Part shown: positions 43,925 through 54,119 of the stretch, piece by piece
Layout: the number at the start of each line of letters is the position of its first letter
Position numbering within the stretch: the first letter of the stretch is position 1
NCBI GenBank assembly: GCA_023389195.1
Contig: JAEWET010000045.1
Location: forward strand, 37,047 to 101,046
Reading direction: 5' to 3'
DNA from: Aliihoeflea sp023389195
GTDB taxonomy: Bacteria; Pseudomonadota; Alphaproteobacteria; Rhizobiales; Rhizobiaceae
DNA length: 64,000 bases
Notes under the pieces: generated by a model
What the model was told of the DNA's origin: nothing
Database searches by the model: none
Seen by the model: the letters and a program-made list of their open reading frames with translations, nothing else
Made by a program: the position numbers and the translations under genes

Positions 43925-45383
43925 GCTTGATCCTGCCATAGGATGAGTAAGGAATGGTCAACATGCAGGCAAAGCCGTGCGGTTCGTAGCGCGTCTCGAA
44001 GGCGCCGTTGAGTTCGCCGCGCATGACGAGGCTCATCATCCGCGAACCAAAGCCGCTGCGCGAGGGCGCGGTGACGACAGGACCGCCGCTTTCGATCCAG
44101 TCGACCCGCAATTCCCCGTCAGTCTCGTCGACCCGCCACGAGAGATCGAGCCGTCCCTCCTCGCCGCTCAGCGCGCCGTATTTTGCCGCATTGGTCGACA
44201 GTTCGTGCAGGACCATGGCGACAGCGATGGTCGCCTTCGGGTTGAGCACCACGGCAGGACCTGACGCGGCGATGCGCGTGCCGTCGTAATGGCTGAGTTC
44301 GTGGCCGACGAGCGACGCCATATGGGTCGAATCCCACGCCGTCTGGGACAAAAGATTGTGGGCTTTCGACAGCGCCACGAGACGGCCTTCGAAATCCTTG
44401 CGCGCGGTTGCAAGGTCGGGAGCCGCACGCAGCGTCTGCGCGGCAATCGATTGCACGGTGGCCAGCGTGTTCTTCACCCGGTGGTTCAGTTCATCGAGTA
44501 GAAGCCTTTGATGCTTCAGGGTCTTCACCGCCTCGGTCCGGTCCATTCCCTGGACGAAGACGCCGGTGATCTCGCCATCGAGATTGCGCACCGCATCGTA
44601 GGAAAAATCGAGATAGCGCTCCTGCAATTCTCCGTTCGGCGTCTGGAGCAGGATGCGCGTTCCCTCGCCGCCTCGCGTCTCGCCGGTCGAATAGACGTGG
44701 TCGAGCATCTCGATGAAGCCCTGACCGGCCACCTCGGGCAGCGCCTCGGAGACCGCCTTGCCGATGACCTGCCTGCCGCCGATCAGCCGCGTATAGGAAT
44801 CATTGGCGAAGGTGAAGATGTGATCGGCGCCTGCCAGGACTGCGATGAAGCCGGGAGCCTGCTCGAACATGCGGCGGAACTCGGCGCTTTCTGCCAGAAG
44901 GCTGCGATGCGCGCTTTCCGCCTCGCGCGCACGCTCCACGAGCTGCGTCTCGGGCGAATAGCTGCGGTAGGGCAGCGAGGCAGCTTCGCGCAGACGCACC
45001 ACGTCGGTCACGTCGACGGTGTTCTGCAGGAGATAGGCGATCGTCCCGTCATCATCCGTCAGGGGGATGTGAACCGCGGTCCAGTAGCGCTTTTCCATGC
45101 CGCCGCCTTGCGACGCAGGGCGCGGAATGTCGTATGGGATATAGGCGATCGTGTCGGTCTCGCCGGTCGCGAAAACACGTTCGAAGGAGGCACGCAGCGC
45201 ATGTCCGCTCTCGCCCTCATTGGGAAAGACGTCGAAGAGCGACAGGCCCTCGACCTCCTCCAGCGAGCGCATCACGGCCCTTTCGTAGGCCGGATTGACA
45301 GCGACATAGCGATACTGCCTGTCGATGATCATGTAAGGGCTGGTGAGCCGATGGAAGAGTTGCTTGAAATCGATGTTCGGCAT
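43914..45383 (-). CDS. PAS-PAS HWE-family sensor histidine kinase
   Basis: The 489-residue cytoplasmic kinase has two PAS domains (residues about 10-130 and 165-290: SPYMIIDRQYRYVAVNPAYE and FEQAPGFIAVLAGADHIFTF) and an HWE kinase core: phospho-acceptor His in ELNHRVKNTLATVQ, N-box in VLHELSTNAAKYGAL and the diagnostic WxE in VDWIESGGP. No membrane segment is seen; PAS domains suggest a redox, light or small-ligand signal. Its end overlaps the single-domain response regulator gene. Confidence 0.92.
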   Translation of the reverse strand: MPNIDFKQLFHRLTSPYMIIDRQYRYVAVNPAYERAVMRSLEEVEGLSLFDVFPNEGESGHALRASFERVFATGETDTIAYIPYDIPRPASQGGGMEKRYWTAVHIPLTDDDGTIAYLLQNTVDVTDVVRLREAASLPYRSYSPETQLVERAREAESAHRSLLAESAEFRRMFEQAPGFIAVLAGADHIFTFANDSYTRLIGGRQVIGKAVSEALPEVAGQGFIEMLDHVYSTGETRGGEGTRILLQTPNGELQERYLDFSYDAVRNLDGEITGVFVQGMDRTEAVKTLKHQRLLLDELNHRVKNTLATVQSIAAQTLRAAPDLATARKDFEGRLVALSKAHNLLSQTAWDSTHMASLVGHELSHYDGTRIAASGPAVVLNPKATIAVAMVLHELSTNAAKYGALSGEEGRLDLSWRVDETDGELRVDWIESGGPVVTAPSRSGFGSRMMSLVMRGELNGAFETRYEPHGFACMLTIPYSSYGRIKHVD

Positions 45384-45451
45384 GTTTTCTGAACGACGCT
45401 CTGCGCCGCCAGCCCCTGACCCTCATTAAGCCCGGAAACTCTTCTGCCGCC

Positions 45452-45488
45452 AAAAAGTTCCGGCCGCCATAACAATTGTTGGCGGCCG
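45452..45488 (-). terminator. Rho-independent terminator after ettA
   Basis: On the minus strand CGGCCGCCA and TGGCGGCCG pair around a 10-base loop, followed four bases later by TTTTT. It lies 17 bp after the ettA stop codon and before the kinase gene. Confidence 0.8.
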
Positions 45489-45504
45489 AAACGCAATCGT
45501 CATG

Positions 45505-47154
<1,650 letters not shown>

Positions 47155-47253
47155 GGCGCGCGTCGAACTCCGTTCTTCGGGGTCGGGGGAATTTCGTTGC
47201 GCCGTATGTAGGTGAAACACGCGCCGGGAGCAATGCGGGCGATGGCTCGCATC

Positions 47254-47625
47254 TTAGCTTGGAATGTAGCGGCCCTCACGGAGGGCGCGGATCATTCCTC
47301 TAGCATCCATACCGGTTGGGAAGTGTCCACGATCTGCCAGAACTTGCAGGACTGATCGTGATCTCTCATAGTCGATGGCAAGCGTATGGATGGCGGACAT
47401 TAGGCGCACCTGATCATTCTGGTGAGAATGCAAAACCAGCAGTTCACGGCGTTGATCACCATCTCTCCCCTTCAATTCAGCCACGATTTCTTCCATCTGC
47501 CTGTATAGCCTGTTATAATGACGGGAATTGAAATTCTCGGCAGCCACGAATTGTTGCTCAGCCACTGACTCAAACAACGATAACAATTCCTCGGTCGAAA
47601 GGACTGTAATTCTTATTTTATTCAT
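47254..47625 (-). CDS. DUF2019 protein, probable immunity partner of the upstream toxin
   Basis: The 123-residue product matches the DUF2019 helical-repeat pattern: HYNRLYRQMEEIVAELKG, GDQRRELLVLHSHQNDQVRL, then TGMDARGMIRALREGRYIPS. It starts inside the stop of the HNH-like gene (ATGA, 47622-47625), so the two are translated together. DUF2019 genes are often found behind nuclease-like genes in rhizobia, which suggests an immunity role; this is inference. Its AT-richer codon use differs from the neighbours and points to horizontal transfer. Confidence 0.75.
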   Translation of the reverse strand: MNKIRITVLSTEELLSLFESVAEQQFVAAENFNSRHYNRLYRQMEEIVAELKGRDGDQRRELLVLHSHQNDQVRLMSAIHTLAIDYERSRSVLQVLADRGHFPTGMDARGMIRALREGRYIPS

Positions 47626-48323
47626 CGCGTCAGCACCCCTGCGTCTTCTAATGCCTTTATTCCGATTGCATATCGTTCTTCCCAGCTCGCGCCTTCCAAA
47701 AACTGTCGAGGGGACAGGTTTCCGAAATGCTTGTGGCGCCTTGCATACCATCCCGTAATTTCCCAATGCTTCAATCGCGGAATCCGCACGCGATTTTCCC
47801 GCGATTCAATTCTTTCGTTCGAAATCCCGTCTCTTCGGGCAGGCGTTTTCTCTACGATGTGGTGGACATCATATCCCGCTTTCGGCTCATCGACCGCAGC
47901 TTGCAATTCCTCCAAAGCCTTAGGGGCATCTAGATAGGCGATGACGTCTTTGGCTGCATGGTCGGCCAGCCAGACAAAGCGCCCCATGAGGATCGCCAGT
48001 CGCAGCGCAACGGTTGCGCCCTCGATATATTGCGCAATGAGACGAGCAACACGATGCCGTTCTCTGCCGCTTGAAGGACGCTCCTCCGGCAACTCCGGCA
48101 GGTCGTGACTGACCCGATGAACCTGCGCCTCGAAATTAACGCCTTCAGCAACCCATCGCCCGCCATGCCGATGACCGCGAGGCACGCGCGGCTGGTCCGG
48201 ATTGAAGCGCCGCAATTCGATCAGGTGACGGACTGCGGCGCTCTTGAATAAGAAGGTCAGCCCACGAAGCTGCGCGCTGGTGATGATTTGTCGATCAAGA
48301 GTGGTCGTGCTGCTGTGGTTCAT
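47622..48323 (-). CDS. Probable HNH/AHH-type nuclease toxin
   Basis: The 233-residue product has three parts. The first is a short N-terminal helical part (TSAQLRGLTFLFKSAAVRH). The second is the motif FNPDQPRVPRGHRHGGRW at residues 40-57, of the DPDQPRVPAG..GGQW type that precedes many rhizobial toxin and phage-linked domains. The third is a C-terminal domain (about 148-233) with GYDVHHIVEKTPA, NRVRIPRLKHWEITGWY and SPRQFLEGASWEERYAIG. The HH pair in DVHHIVE resembles the metal and catalytic His of HNH/AHH nucleases. No signal peptide. The ATG at 48323 has AGGAG close upstream. Paired with DUF2019. Nuclease activity is inferred. Confidence 0.65.
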   Translation of the reverse strand: MNHSSTTTLDRQIITSAQLRGLTFLFKSAAVRHLIELRRFNPDQPRVPRGHRHGGRWVAEGVNFEAQVHRVSHDLPELPEERPSSGRERHRVARLIAQYIEGATVALRLAILMGRFVWLADHAAKDVIAYLDAPKALEELQAAVDEPKAGYDVHHIVEKTPARRDGISNERIESRENRVRIPRLKHWEITGWYARRHKHFGNLSPRQFLEGASWEERYAIGIKALEDAGVLTR

Positions 48324-48508
48324 GGCTCCTCGCGCGCTGCTACACGCCAAGGATGCACCCGTTTTCCAAGGGGTGGATAAGTTCGGGCTTCGCTGTCCCC
48401 CGCCCGCCCTTTCCATCCGCACCATGATCGGTTAGAGGGAGCGCCCTTCCCTCACCCGCCCGGATCGCGCGTCTTGCGCCGGCGCGGCGCATTTCATGAT
48501 GAGACCCC

Positions 48509-49768
48509 ATGTCCACTACCGCCTGCGGCATCGATTTCGGCACCACCAACTCGACCGTGGGCCTCTGCGAGCGCGGGGCAGAGCCGCGGCTGATCCCGCT
48601 CGAGGGGCATCATCTGACGATCCCGTCCGCGCTGTTCTTCAGCCTGGAGGACGGCGGCACCTATTTCGGCCGGGCGGCGGTGTTCGAATATATGGACGGC
48701 GCGGAAGGCCGGTTCATGCGGGCGCTGAAGTCGATCCTCGGCACGTCGCTGATGAAGGAGACGACGCAGGTCGGGCGCAATCGCATGACCTTCGAGGGAC
48801 TGATCGGTCGCTATCTGCGCCATCTGCGCGAGGGGATCGAAGGACAGGAAGGCGGCGTGCCGGAGGCCGTCGTGCTCGGCCGCCCCGTCCGCTTCATCGA
48901 CGAGGACGACGCGGCGGATGCACAGGCGCAAGGCCAGCTCGAGGCGGCGGCGCGCGCGGAGGGCTTTTCGCATATCGAATTCCAGTTCGAGCCGGTGGCC
49001 GCCGCGCTTCACTACGAGCGGTTGATCAATGGCGAGGAACTCGCGCTGGTGGTCGACATCGGCGGCGGCACGTCGGACTTTTCCGTGCTGCGCCTGTCCC
49101 CTGAGCGCGCCCGCGACCTCGACCGGTCGAGCGATATCCTGAGCACGGCCGGCGTCCATGTCGGCGGCACGGATTTCGACCGGCACCTGAACATCGCCAA
49201 GGCAATGCCGCATTTCGGGCTGGGCTCCGGCACCAAGGACGGCAAGCGCCAGTTGCCGGTCTGGTACTTCAACGACATGGCGACCTGGCACCGCATCAAC
49301 ACGCTCTACACGCCGAAGAACGCGCGCGACGTGCAGGCGCTGACGCGCGAGGCGGCGGAGCCGGAAAAGCTCGACCGCTATGCGCATCTCCTCAAGCATC
49401 GCTCCGGCCATCGGCTGGCGGCGGAGGTGGAAAAGGCCAAGATCGCGCTGACCGAGGAAGACGCGACACGCATCGCGCTCACCGAATCCGGCCTCAGCCT
49501 CGACATCGCGGTGAGCCGCGCCGAGTTCGACGAGGCGACGGCCGAGCTCGTCTCGCGCATCGGCGCGTCGATCGAGGACGCGCTGGCAAAGGCCGGTGTC
49601 GGTGCCAGAGACATTTCCACCGTCATCCTGACCGGCGGCGGCGCGCTGGTGCCGGCCGTGCGCGCAGCGGCTGAGACCCGCCTGCCCGGCGCGCGCTTTA
49701 CCGCCGCCGACCAGTTCGGCGCCGTAGGCCTCGGGCTTGCGATCGACGCGGCGCGCCGTTTCGGCTGA
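48509..49768 (+). CDS. YegD-type Hsp70-like protein
   Basis: The 419-residue product is an actin-fold ATPase with GIDFGTTNSTVGLCE at the N-terminus, the phosphate-2 motif VVDIGGGTSDFSVL and the adenosine site ILTGGGALVPAVR. It lacks the C-terminal substrate-binding domain and EEVD of DnaK, as in YegD. Client and role are unknown. Alone on its strand, 185 bp from the toxin gene. Confidence 0.9.
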   Translation: MSTTACGIDFGTTNSTVGLCERGAEPRLIPLEGHHLTIPSALFFSLEDGGTYFGRAAVFEYMDGAEGRFMRALKSILGTSLMKETTQVGRNRMTFEGLIGRYLRHLREGIEGQEGGVPEAVVLGRPVRFIDEDDAADAQAQGQLEAAARAEGFSHIEFQFEPVAAALHYERLINGEELALVVDIGGGTSDFSVLRLSPERARDLDRSSDILSTAGVHVGGTDFDRHLNIAKAMPHFGLGSGTKDGKRQLPVWYFNDMATWHRINTLYTPKNARDVQALTREAAEPEKLDRYAHLLKHRSGHRLAAEVEKAKIALTEEDATRIALTESGLSLDIAVSRAEFDEATAELVSRIGASIEDALAKAGVGARDISTVILTGGGALVPAVRAAAETRLPGARFTAADQFGAVGLGLAIDAARRFG

Positions 49769-49808
49769 CGATCAAACTCTCGCCACGGTCGTCGCGCAGG
49801 GGAAGTGG

Positions 49809-50459
49809 ATGCGGGGACACGAAGTGAATCGACCATCCATCACCCTTTTCGCGCTGGTCGCCACGGCCGTGCTGGCATCCGCCTGCCAGTCCGGCGACGT
49901 CGCGGGTGCGGGCACCGACATGGCTGCCGCGCCGGCCTTCATCGGCCCGATGCAATGCACGACGCGCCTGCCTGGCGGTCCGCCGGCCAAGCCGGAGCGG
50001 CTCTCCGCCTTTGGGACGGCGACTGCGTGGAATGTCGGCAAGAATGTCGGCCGCGGCGCGATCACGAGTGCGGGCACCATGGTCGCCGGACCTGTCGGCG
50101 GCGCGGTGGCGGGCACGGTCGCGGCGCGTGCGCTGCCGTCCGAATTCGACATCCGCGGCACGTGGCAGGCGACCGACGGCGCGCCGAATTGCGGCTGCTC
50201 GCTGACGATCCAGACGCAATCGAGCTGGACCGGCGCCAACCCCGAGCGCGGCACCGCGCAGTCCTCCGGCTGCCGCAACTCGGCGCTCGCCAACGCCAAT
50301 GATTGGCGGCTCGATGAGACGATGACCGGTCTCGAAGCCGAATTCCTGCTCTATGCCACGAACGGCAACCGCATCGCGGTCCTGAAGCGCGACGGGCCCG
50401 ACTATTACTCCGGCCAACTCGCCAACGGCACACCGGTCACGCTCTGGCGCCAGCGATAA
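49809..50459 (+). CDS. Lipoprotein with AprI/Inh-like beta-barrel domain
   Basis: The product has a lipoprotein signal ending LASAC, a Gly/Ala-rich stretch (residues about 75-115, GPVGGAVAGTVAA, like glycine-zipper segments) and a C-terminal domain: IRGTWQATDGAPNCGCSLTI ... DWRLDETMTGLEAEFLLYA ... GQLANGTPVTLWRQ, resembling the Inh metalloprotease-inhibitor barrel common in rhizobial surface proteins. Real inhibitor activity is untested. A GTG at 49824 would give a more normal signal peptide (Cys21) and is a good alternative to the ATG at 49809. Confidence 0.75.
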   Translation: MRGHEVNRPSITLFALVATAVLASACQSGDVAGAGTDMAAAPAFIGPMQCTTRLPGGPPAKPERLSAFGTATAWNVGKNVGRGAITSAGTMVAGPVGGAVAGTVAARALPSEFDIRGTWQATDGAPNCGCSLTIQTQSSWTGANPERGTAQSSGCRNSALANANDWRLDETMTGLEAEFLLYATNGNRIAVLKRDGPDYYSGQLANGTPVTLWRQR

Positions 50460-50516
50460 TTTCTGGACCATCGCACCCCGAGCACGTAGAGCGGGCGACC
50501 AGATGCGAGGCCTGAC

Positions 50517-51194
50517 ATGATCCCTTGGGTGGAACTCGATTCCGCGGAAGCACCGGGCGGGAAAGAACGCCTGCGTTTGAAGCAGCGCGGCACCGAATTC
50601 TCCATCATGCTCGGCGCCAACGAACTCATGAACAGCCGCCTCTCCGGCTCGGAGGAGGCGCTGGCGACGCTGACGCAGGAGCGTCTTGCCCATGTCGCGA
50701 GGCCGTCGATCCTGATCGGCGGGCTCGGCATGGGCTTTACCTTGCGCGCGGCGCTCGCGGTCTTTCCTAAGGATGCCCGGATCGAGGTGGTCGAGCTCGT
50801 TCCCTCCGTTGTGAGCTGGGCGCGGGGCCCGATGGCCGAACTCCATGCCGGAAGCCTCGACGACCCGCGCGTGACCATCGTCGAGAGCGACGTCGCGAAA
50901 ATCATCGGCAGGGCGAATGCCGCCTATGATGCCATCCTGCTCGACGTCGACAACGGCCCCGAAGGACTGACGGTCGAGGCCAATGACGCGCTTTATTCCC
51001 ATCGCGGCCTCGCCGCCGCGCGCGCGGCGCTGAAGCCGGGCGGCGTCCTCGCCGTCTGGTCGCAGGGGCCGGATGCTCGCTTTGCCGCGCGGCTGCGCCA
51101 GTCCGGCTTCGAGGTCGAGGAAATGCGCGTGCGCGCCAGCCGCTCCAAGCGCGGCGCACGCCACATCATCTGGCTGGCGAAAGCGCCGGCCTGA
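50517..51194 (+). CDS. Spermidine synthase-like SAM methyltransferase fold protein
   Basis: The 225-residue product has a Rossmann core with SILIGGLGMGFTLRAAL (motif I), RIEVVELVPSVVSWAR, DAILLDVDNGPEGL and the late LKPGGVLAVWSQGPD. The pattern is that of spermidine-synthase-like methyltransferases (COG0421) that lack the N-terminal beta-barrel of true polyamine synthases. Substrate unknown. Independent gene, 57 bp after the lipoprotein gene. Confidence 0.8.
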   Translation: MIPWVELDSAEAPGGKERLRLKQRGTEFSIMLGANELMNSRLSGSEEALATLTQERLAHVARPSILIGGLGMGFTLRAALAVFPKDARIEVVELVPSVVSWARGPMAELHAGSLDDPRVTIVESDVAKIIGRANAAYDAILLDVDNGPEGLTVEANDALYSHRGLAAARAALKPGGVLAVWSQGPDARFAARLRQSGFEVEEMRVRASRSKRGARHIIWLAKAPA

Positions 51195-51317
51195 CCCCTC
51201 ATTTCTGCATGGTGCGCCTGCGTCTTGGCGCATTGTCGCCGCACACCCCGGCCATTAGCCTTGGTGCGTGCGTCGGGAGGAGCCGCACCCCGCATTTCTT
51301 TTCAGGTGAACGCTCCC

Positions 51318-52532
51318 ATGCAAGACGCCTCCGCGACCATCGCCGCGCCCGCCGATATTCCGGCCGGCGAACTGGCGGCCACCAACGTTCCGCTGACGAT
51401 CCTCGCGCTCGCCATGGGTGGCTTTGGCATCGGCACGACCGAATTCGCGGCGATGAGCCTCCTGCCCTATTTTGCCGCCGGGCTGGGCGTCTCCGAACCG
51501 ATGGCGGCGCACGCGATCAGCGCCTATGCGCTCGGCGTCGTCGTCGGGGCGCCGATCATCGCGGTCCTTTCGGCGCGGCTGTCGCGCAAGTTCCTGCTGA
51601 TCGCGCTGATGGCGGTATTCGGCATCGCCAACTGCCTCAGCGCGATGTCGCCCTCCTATGGCTGGCTGATCGGCTTCCGCTTTCTGAGCGGCCTGCCGCA
51701 CGGCGCCTATTTCGGCGTCGCGGCTCTTCTGGCCGCCTCGCTCGTGCCGCGAACCAAGCGGGCGCAGGCCGTCTCTTCCATCATGCTCGGCCTGACGGTC
51801 GCCATGATCTTCGGGGTCGCGCTCGCGACTTTCATCGGCCAGCACGCCGGCTGGCGCTGGGGCTTCGCGCTGCCGGGCCTCCTGGCGCTCGCGACCATGG
51901 CGATGATCGCCACCTTCGCGCCCACTGACCGCGGCGATGCCGCGGCGAGCCCGATGCGCGAACTCTCTGCCCTGAAAAACCGGCAGGTCTGGCTGACGCT
52001 CGCCACCGGCGCGGTCGGCTTCGGCGGCTTCTTCGCGGTCTATTCCTTCACCGCTTCGACGCTGCTCGAAGTCACCCGCGTCGACGCCTGGGTGGTGCCT
52101 GTCGTCATCGCCATCTACGGCGTCGGCATGACGCTCGGCACGATCGCGGCCGGCCGCGCCGCCGACCGCAATCTGATGGCGACGCCGGTCTGGTTCATGC
52201 TGGCGAGCGCGGCATCGCTGACATTCTTTCCGTTCGCTGCCGGAAATGTCTGGACGATCAGCGCGGTGATCCTGCTGATCGGCTTCTTCGGCAGCCTCGG
52301 CGCGGTTCTTCAAACGCGTCTGATGGACGTGGCGCAGGAGGCGCAGACGCTCGCCGCAGCGCTCAACCACAGCGCCTTCAACGCCGCCAACGCGCTCGGG
52401 CCGCTTCTCGCCGGCATCGTCATCACCATGGGCTACGGCTTCCCATCGGCGGGCTTCGTGGGAACGGTGCTCGCACTGCTTGGTCTCGGCATCTGGCTCT
52501 ACGCCTGGCGCGATGCGAGGCGCGCCGGGTGA
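51318..52532 (+). CDS. MFS exporter, DHA1 (AraJ/PbuE-like) family
   Basis: The 404-residue, 12-helix protein has the DHA1 landmarks GIGTTEFAAMSLLPYFA in helix 1, ISAYALGVVVGAPIIA in helix 2, and FLSGLPHGAYFGVAALLAAS, which are typical of AraJ, PbuE and related sugar or purine exporters. AGGTGA lies about 10 bases before the ATG at 51318. Substrate cannot be read from sequence. Confidence 0.9.
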   Translation: MQDASATIAAPADIPAGELAATNVPLTILALAMGGFGIGTTEFAAMSLLPYFAAGLGVSEPMAAHAISAYALGVVVGAPIIAVLSARLSRKFLLIALMAVFGIANCLSAMSPSYGWLIGFRFLSGLPHGAYFGVAALLAASLVPRTKRAQAVSSIMLGLTVAMIFGVALATFIGQHAGWRWGFALPGLLALATMAMIATFAPTDRGDAAASPMRELSALKNRQVWLTLATGAVGFGGFFAVYSFTASTLLEVTRVDAWVVPVVIAIYGVGMTLGTIAAGRAADRNLMATPVWFMLASAASLTFFPFAAGNVWTISAVILLIGFFGSLGAVLQTRLMDVAQEAQTLAAALNHSAFNAANALGPLLAGIVITMGYGFPSAGFVGTVLALLGLGIWLYAWRDARRAG

Positions 52533-52652
52533 TCGGCCGCTGAACGGCTGGTGAACGCGCGCTTCAGCCTGCGTTCGGGTCCCAAGGACGAATATCGAAA
52601 CGTCCAAACGAAGTCCCGCCGGGACCGGACCCGAACAACAGGAGCCCTCGCC

Positions 52653-53087
52653 ATGAACGCCAAGCTTGTCCTCGTCGCCGCCCTTGCAGCCCTGATGGGC
52701 GCCTCGTCCATGCCTGCTTCCGCCAACTCGATCTGGATCGACCAGTACGGCGCCCGCAACGAGGCCGGCGGTTCCCAGCAGGGCGCGCGCAACAACACCG
52801 GCATCTATCAGGAAGGCCGCCGCAACAGCGCAACCGGCTACCAGAACGGCTGGCGCAACACCGTCGCGATCGGCCAGAATGGCTGGCGCAACCGCACCGT
52901 CGTCGAGCAGCGCGGCAATCGCAATTCCGGCGGCGTCGGTCAGTTCGGCTCGGGCCATAACGCCGTCGTCATCCAGGACGGGCGCGGCAACATCTCGGCA
53001 GGCGTTCAGGTCGGCCGCAACTGCGACGCCTCGACCCAGCAGACCGGCTCCGGCAACGTCGCGGCCTTCGTCCAGACCTGCCGCTGA
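52653..53087 (+). CDS. Curlin-repeat amyloid protein (CsgA/CsgB-like)
   Basis: The 144-residue product has a signal peptide (MNAKLVLVAALAALMGASSM..., cleaved near ASA) and about ten half-repeats of the curlin pattern Q-x-G-x-x-N: DQYGARN, QQGARN, QEGRRN, QNGWRN twice, QRGNRN, QFGSGHN, QDGRGN, QTGSGN. Each pair would form a beta-strand-turn-strand step of a curli-type amyloid. AGGAG precedes the ATG. First of three genes csgA-like, csgH-like, csgA/B-like on the same strand with gaps of 59 and 172 bp. Confidence 0.88.
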   Translation: MNAKLVLVAALAALMGASSMPASANSIWIDQYGARNEAGGSQQGARNNTGIYQEGRRNSATGYQNGWRNTVAIGQNGWRNRTVVEQRGNRNSGGVGQFGSGHNAVVIQDGRGNISAGVQVGRNCDASTQQTGSGNVAAFVQTCR

Positions 53088-53146
53088 TCGCACGAGGGGC
53101 GGCCCGACCGGCCGCCCCCGTCTTCCCGAAACGAAAGGCAACTGCG

Positions 53147-53542
53147 ATGACACTCAATGCAAGATCCGGCCTTTCCCGCATGGCCGCTCCCCTCGCCGTC
53201 CTCGGCTCCGCCGTTCTCATGGCCTGCACCGCGGGCGCGACAAGCGCCAGCCAGCCTGCCGCGACGGCCTCCTCGCCGGTTTGCGAGATCGTCACCAAGA
53301 GCGCGGGCGGCATGACCGTCATCGAGGGCGTGGTGACGAGCCCGAGCGCACTGACCGGCTCCTACACGCTGCGCGTCAGCGGAAGTGGCACCAACATCCG
53401 CCAGGGCGGTGAATTCGCGGCAGTGGCTGGCGAGAAGACTGTGCTCGGCCAGGTCTCGCTTGGCGGCAATGCGCGGGCCTACGAGATCGACCTGAAAGTG
53501 GAGGCCGGCGGCAGGACCATTCCCTGCAACACCCGCGCCTGA
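53147..53542 (+). CDS. CsgH-like curli chaperone
   Basis: The 131-residue product has a signal with possible lipobox LMAC (Cys27) and a beta-sandwich domain with CEIVTKSAGGMTVIEGVV, GSYTLRVSGSGTNIRQGGEF and QVSLGGNARAYEIDLKVEA. This is the pattern of CsgH/CsgC proteins, which keep curlin from polymerising in the periplasm. Its place between two curlin genes supports the call. AAAGGCAACTGCG precedes the ATG. Confidence 0.82.
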   Translation: MTLNARSGLSRMAAPLAVLGSAVLMACTAGATSASQPAATASSPVCEIVTKSAGGMTVIEGVVTSPSALTGSYTLRVSGSGTNIRQGGEFAAVAGEKTVLGQVSLGGNARAYEIDLKVEAGGRTIPCNTRA

Positions 53543-53714
53543 CCTTTTCCGCCACCATTGCGACTGCGCGCCCCGGTCCCGCCGGGGCGCTTTCGTTCGT
53601 GCGGGCGGCAGCGATGAACGGCCTGTGAATGGGTCATTCGCAGTCGGTTCAGCCGGCGCGCGTCATGATCGTTTCAGTATCAAGCCTTGCTTCGCACACC
53701 GAAGGAAAACCAGC

Positions 53715-54116
53715 ATGACCCGTCTCGCCGCCGCTGCCCTCGCCCTTGCCATCGCCCTGCCGGTCACCGCGGTTCCGGCGTCCGCGAACGGCCAGTTCTC
53801 GATCCACGTCGCTCCCACCAATCGCGACGAAGACCGGGCGATGCGCACGGGCCTCGCGCTCTACCAGATGTACCGCGACGTTCGCGGCGGTGCGTCGATC
53901 ATCCAGAAGGGCCGCGACAACTCGGCCGGCGTGGCGCAGGACGGGCGCGGTAATCTCGGCGTCGTCAGCCAGCGCGGCAGCGGCCACAACGGCACGATCA
54001 CTCAGACCGGCAACGACAACCGTTACGGCCTGTTCCAGTTCGGGCGGGGTACCAGCGGCCAGGTCGTCCAGAACGGCAATGGCCGCACCGGCGCCACCTT
54101 CCAGTGGGGCTGGTAA
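53715..54116 (+). CDS. Second curlin-repeat protein
   Basis: The 133-residue product has a signal peptide (MTRLAAAALALAIALPVTAV, cleaved after ASA), a non-repeat N-terminal stretch with RAMRTGLALYQMYRDVRGGA, and then repeats QKGRDN, QDGRGN, QRGSGHN, QTGNDN, QFGRGT, QNGNGR. The extra N-terminal part and fewer repeats suggest a nucleator (CsgB-like) role; this is a guess. AAGGAAAACCAGC precedes the ATG at 53715. The curli exporter CsgG and helpers CsgE/CsgF are not in the window. Confidence 0.85.
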   Translation: MTRLAAAALALAIALPVTAVPASANGQFSIHVAPTNRDEDRAMRTGLALYQMYRDVRGGASIIQKGRDNSAGVAQDGRGNLGVVSQRGSGHNGTITQTGNDNRYGLFQFGRGTSGQVVQNGNGRTGATFQWGW

Positions 54117-54119
54117 GCC

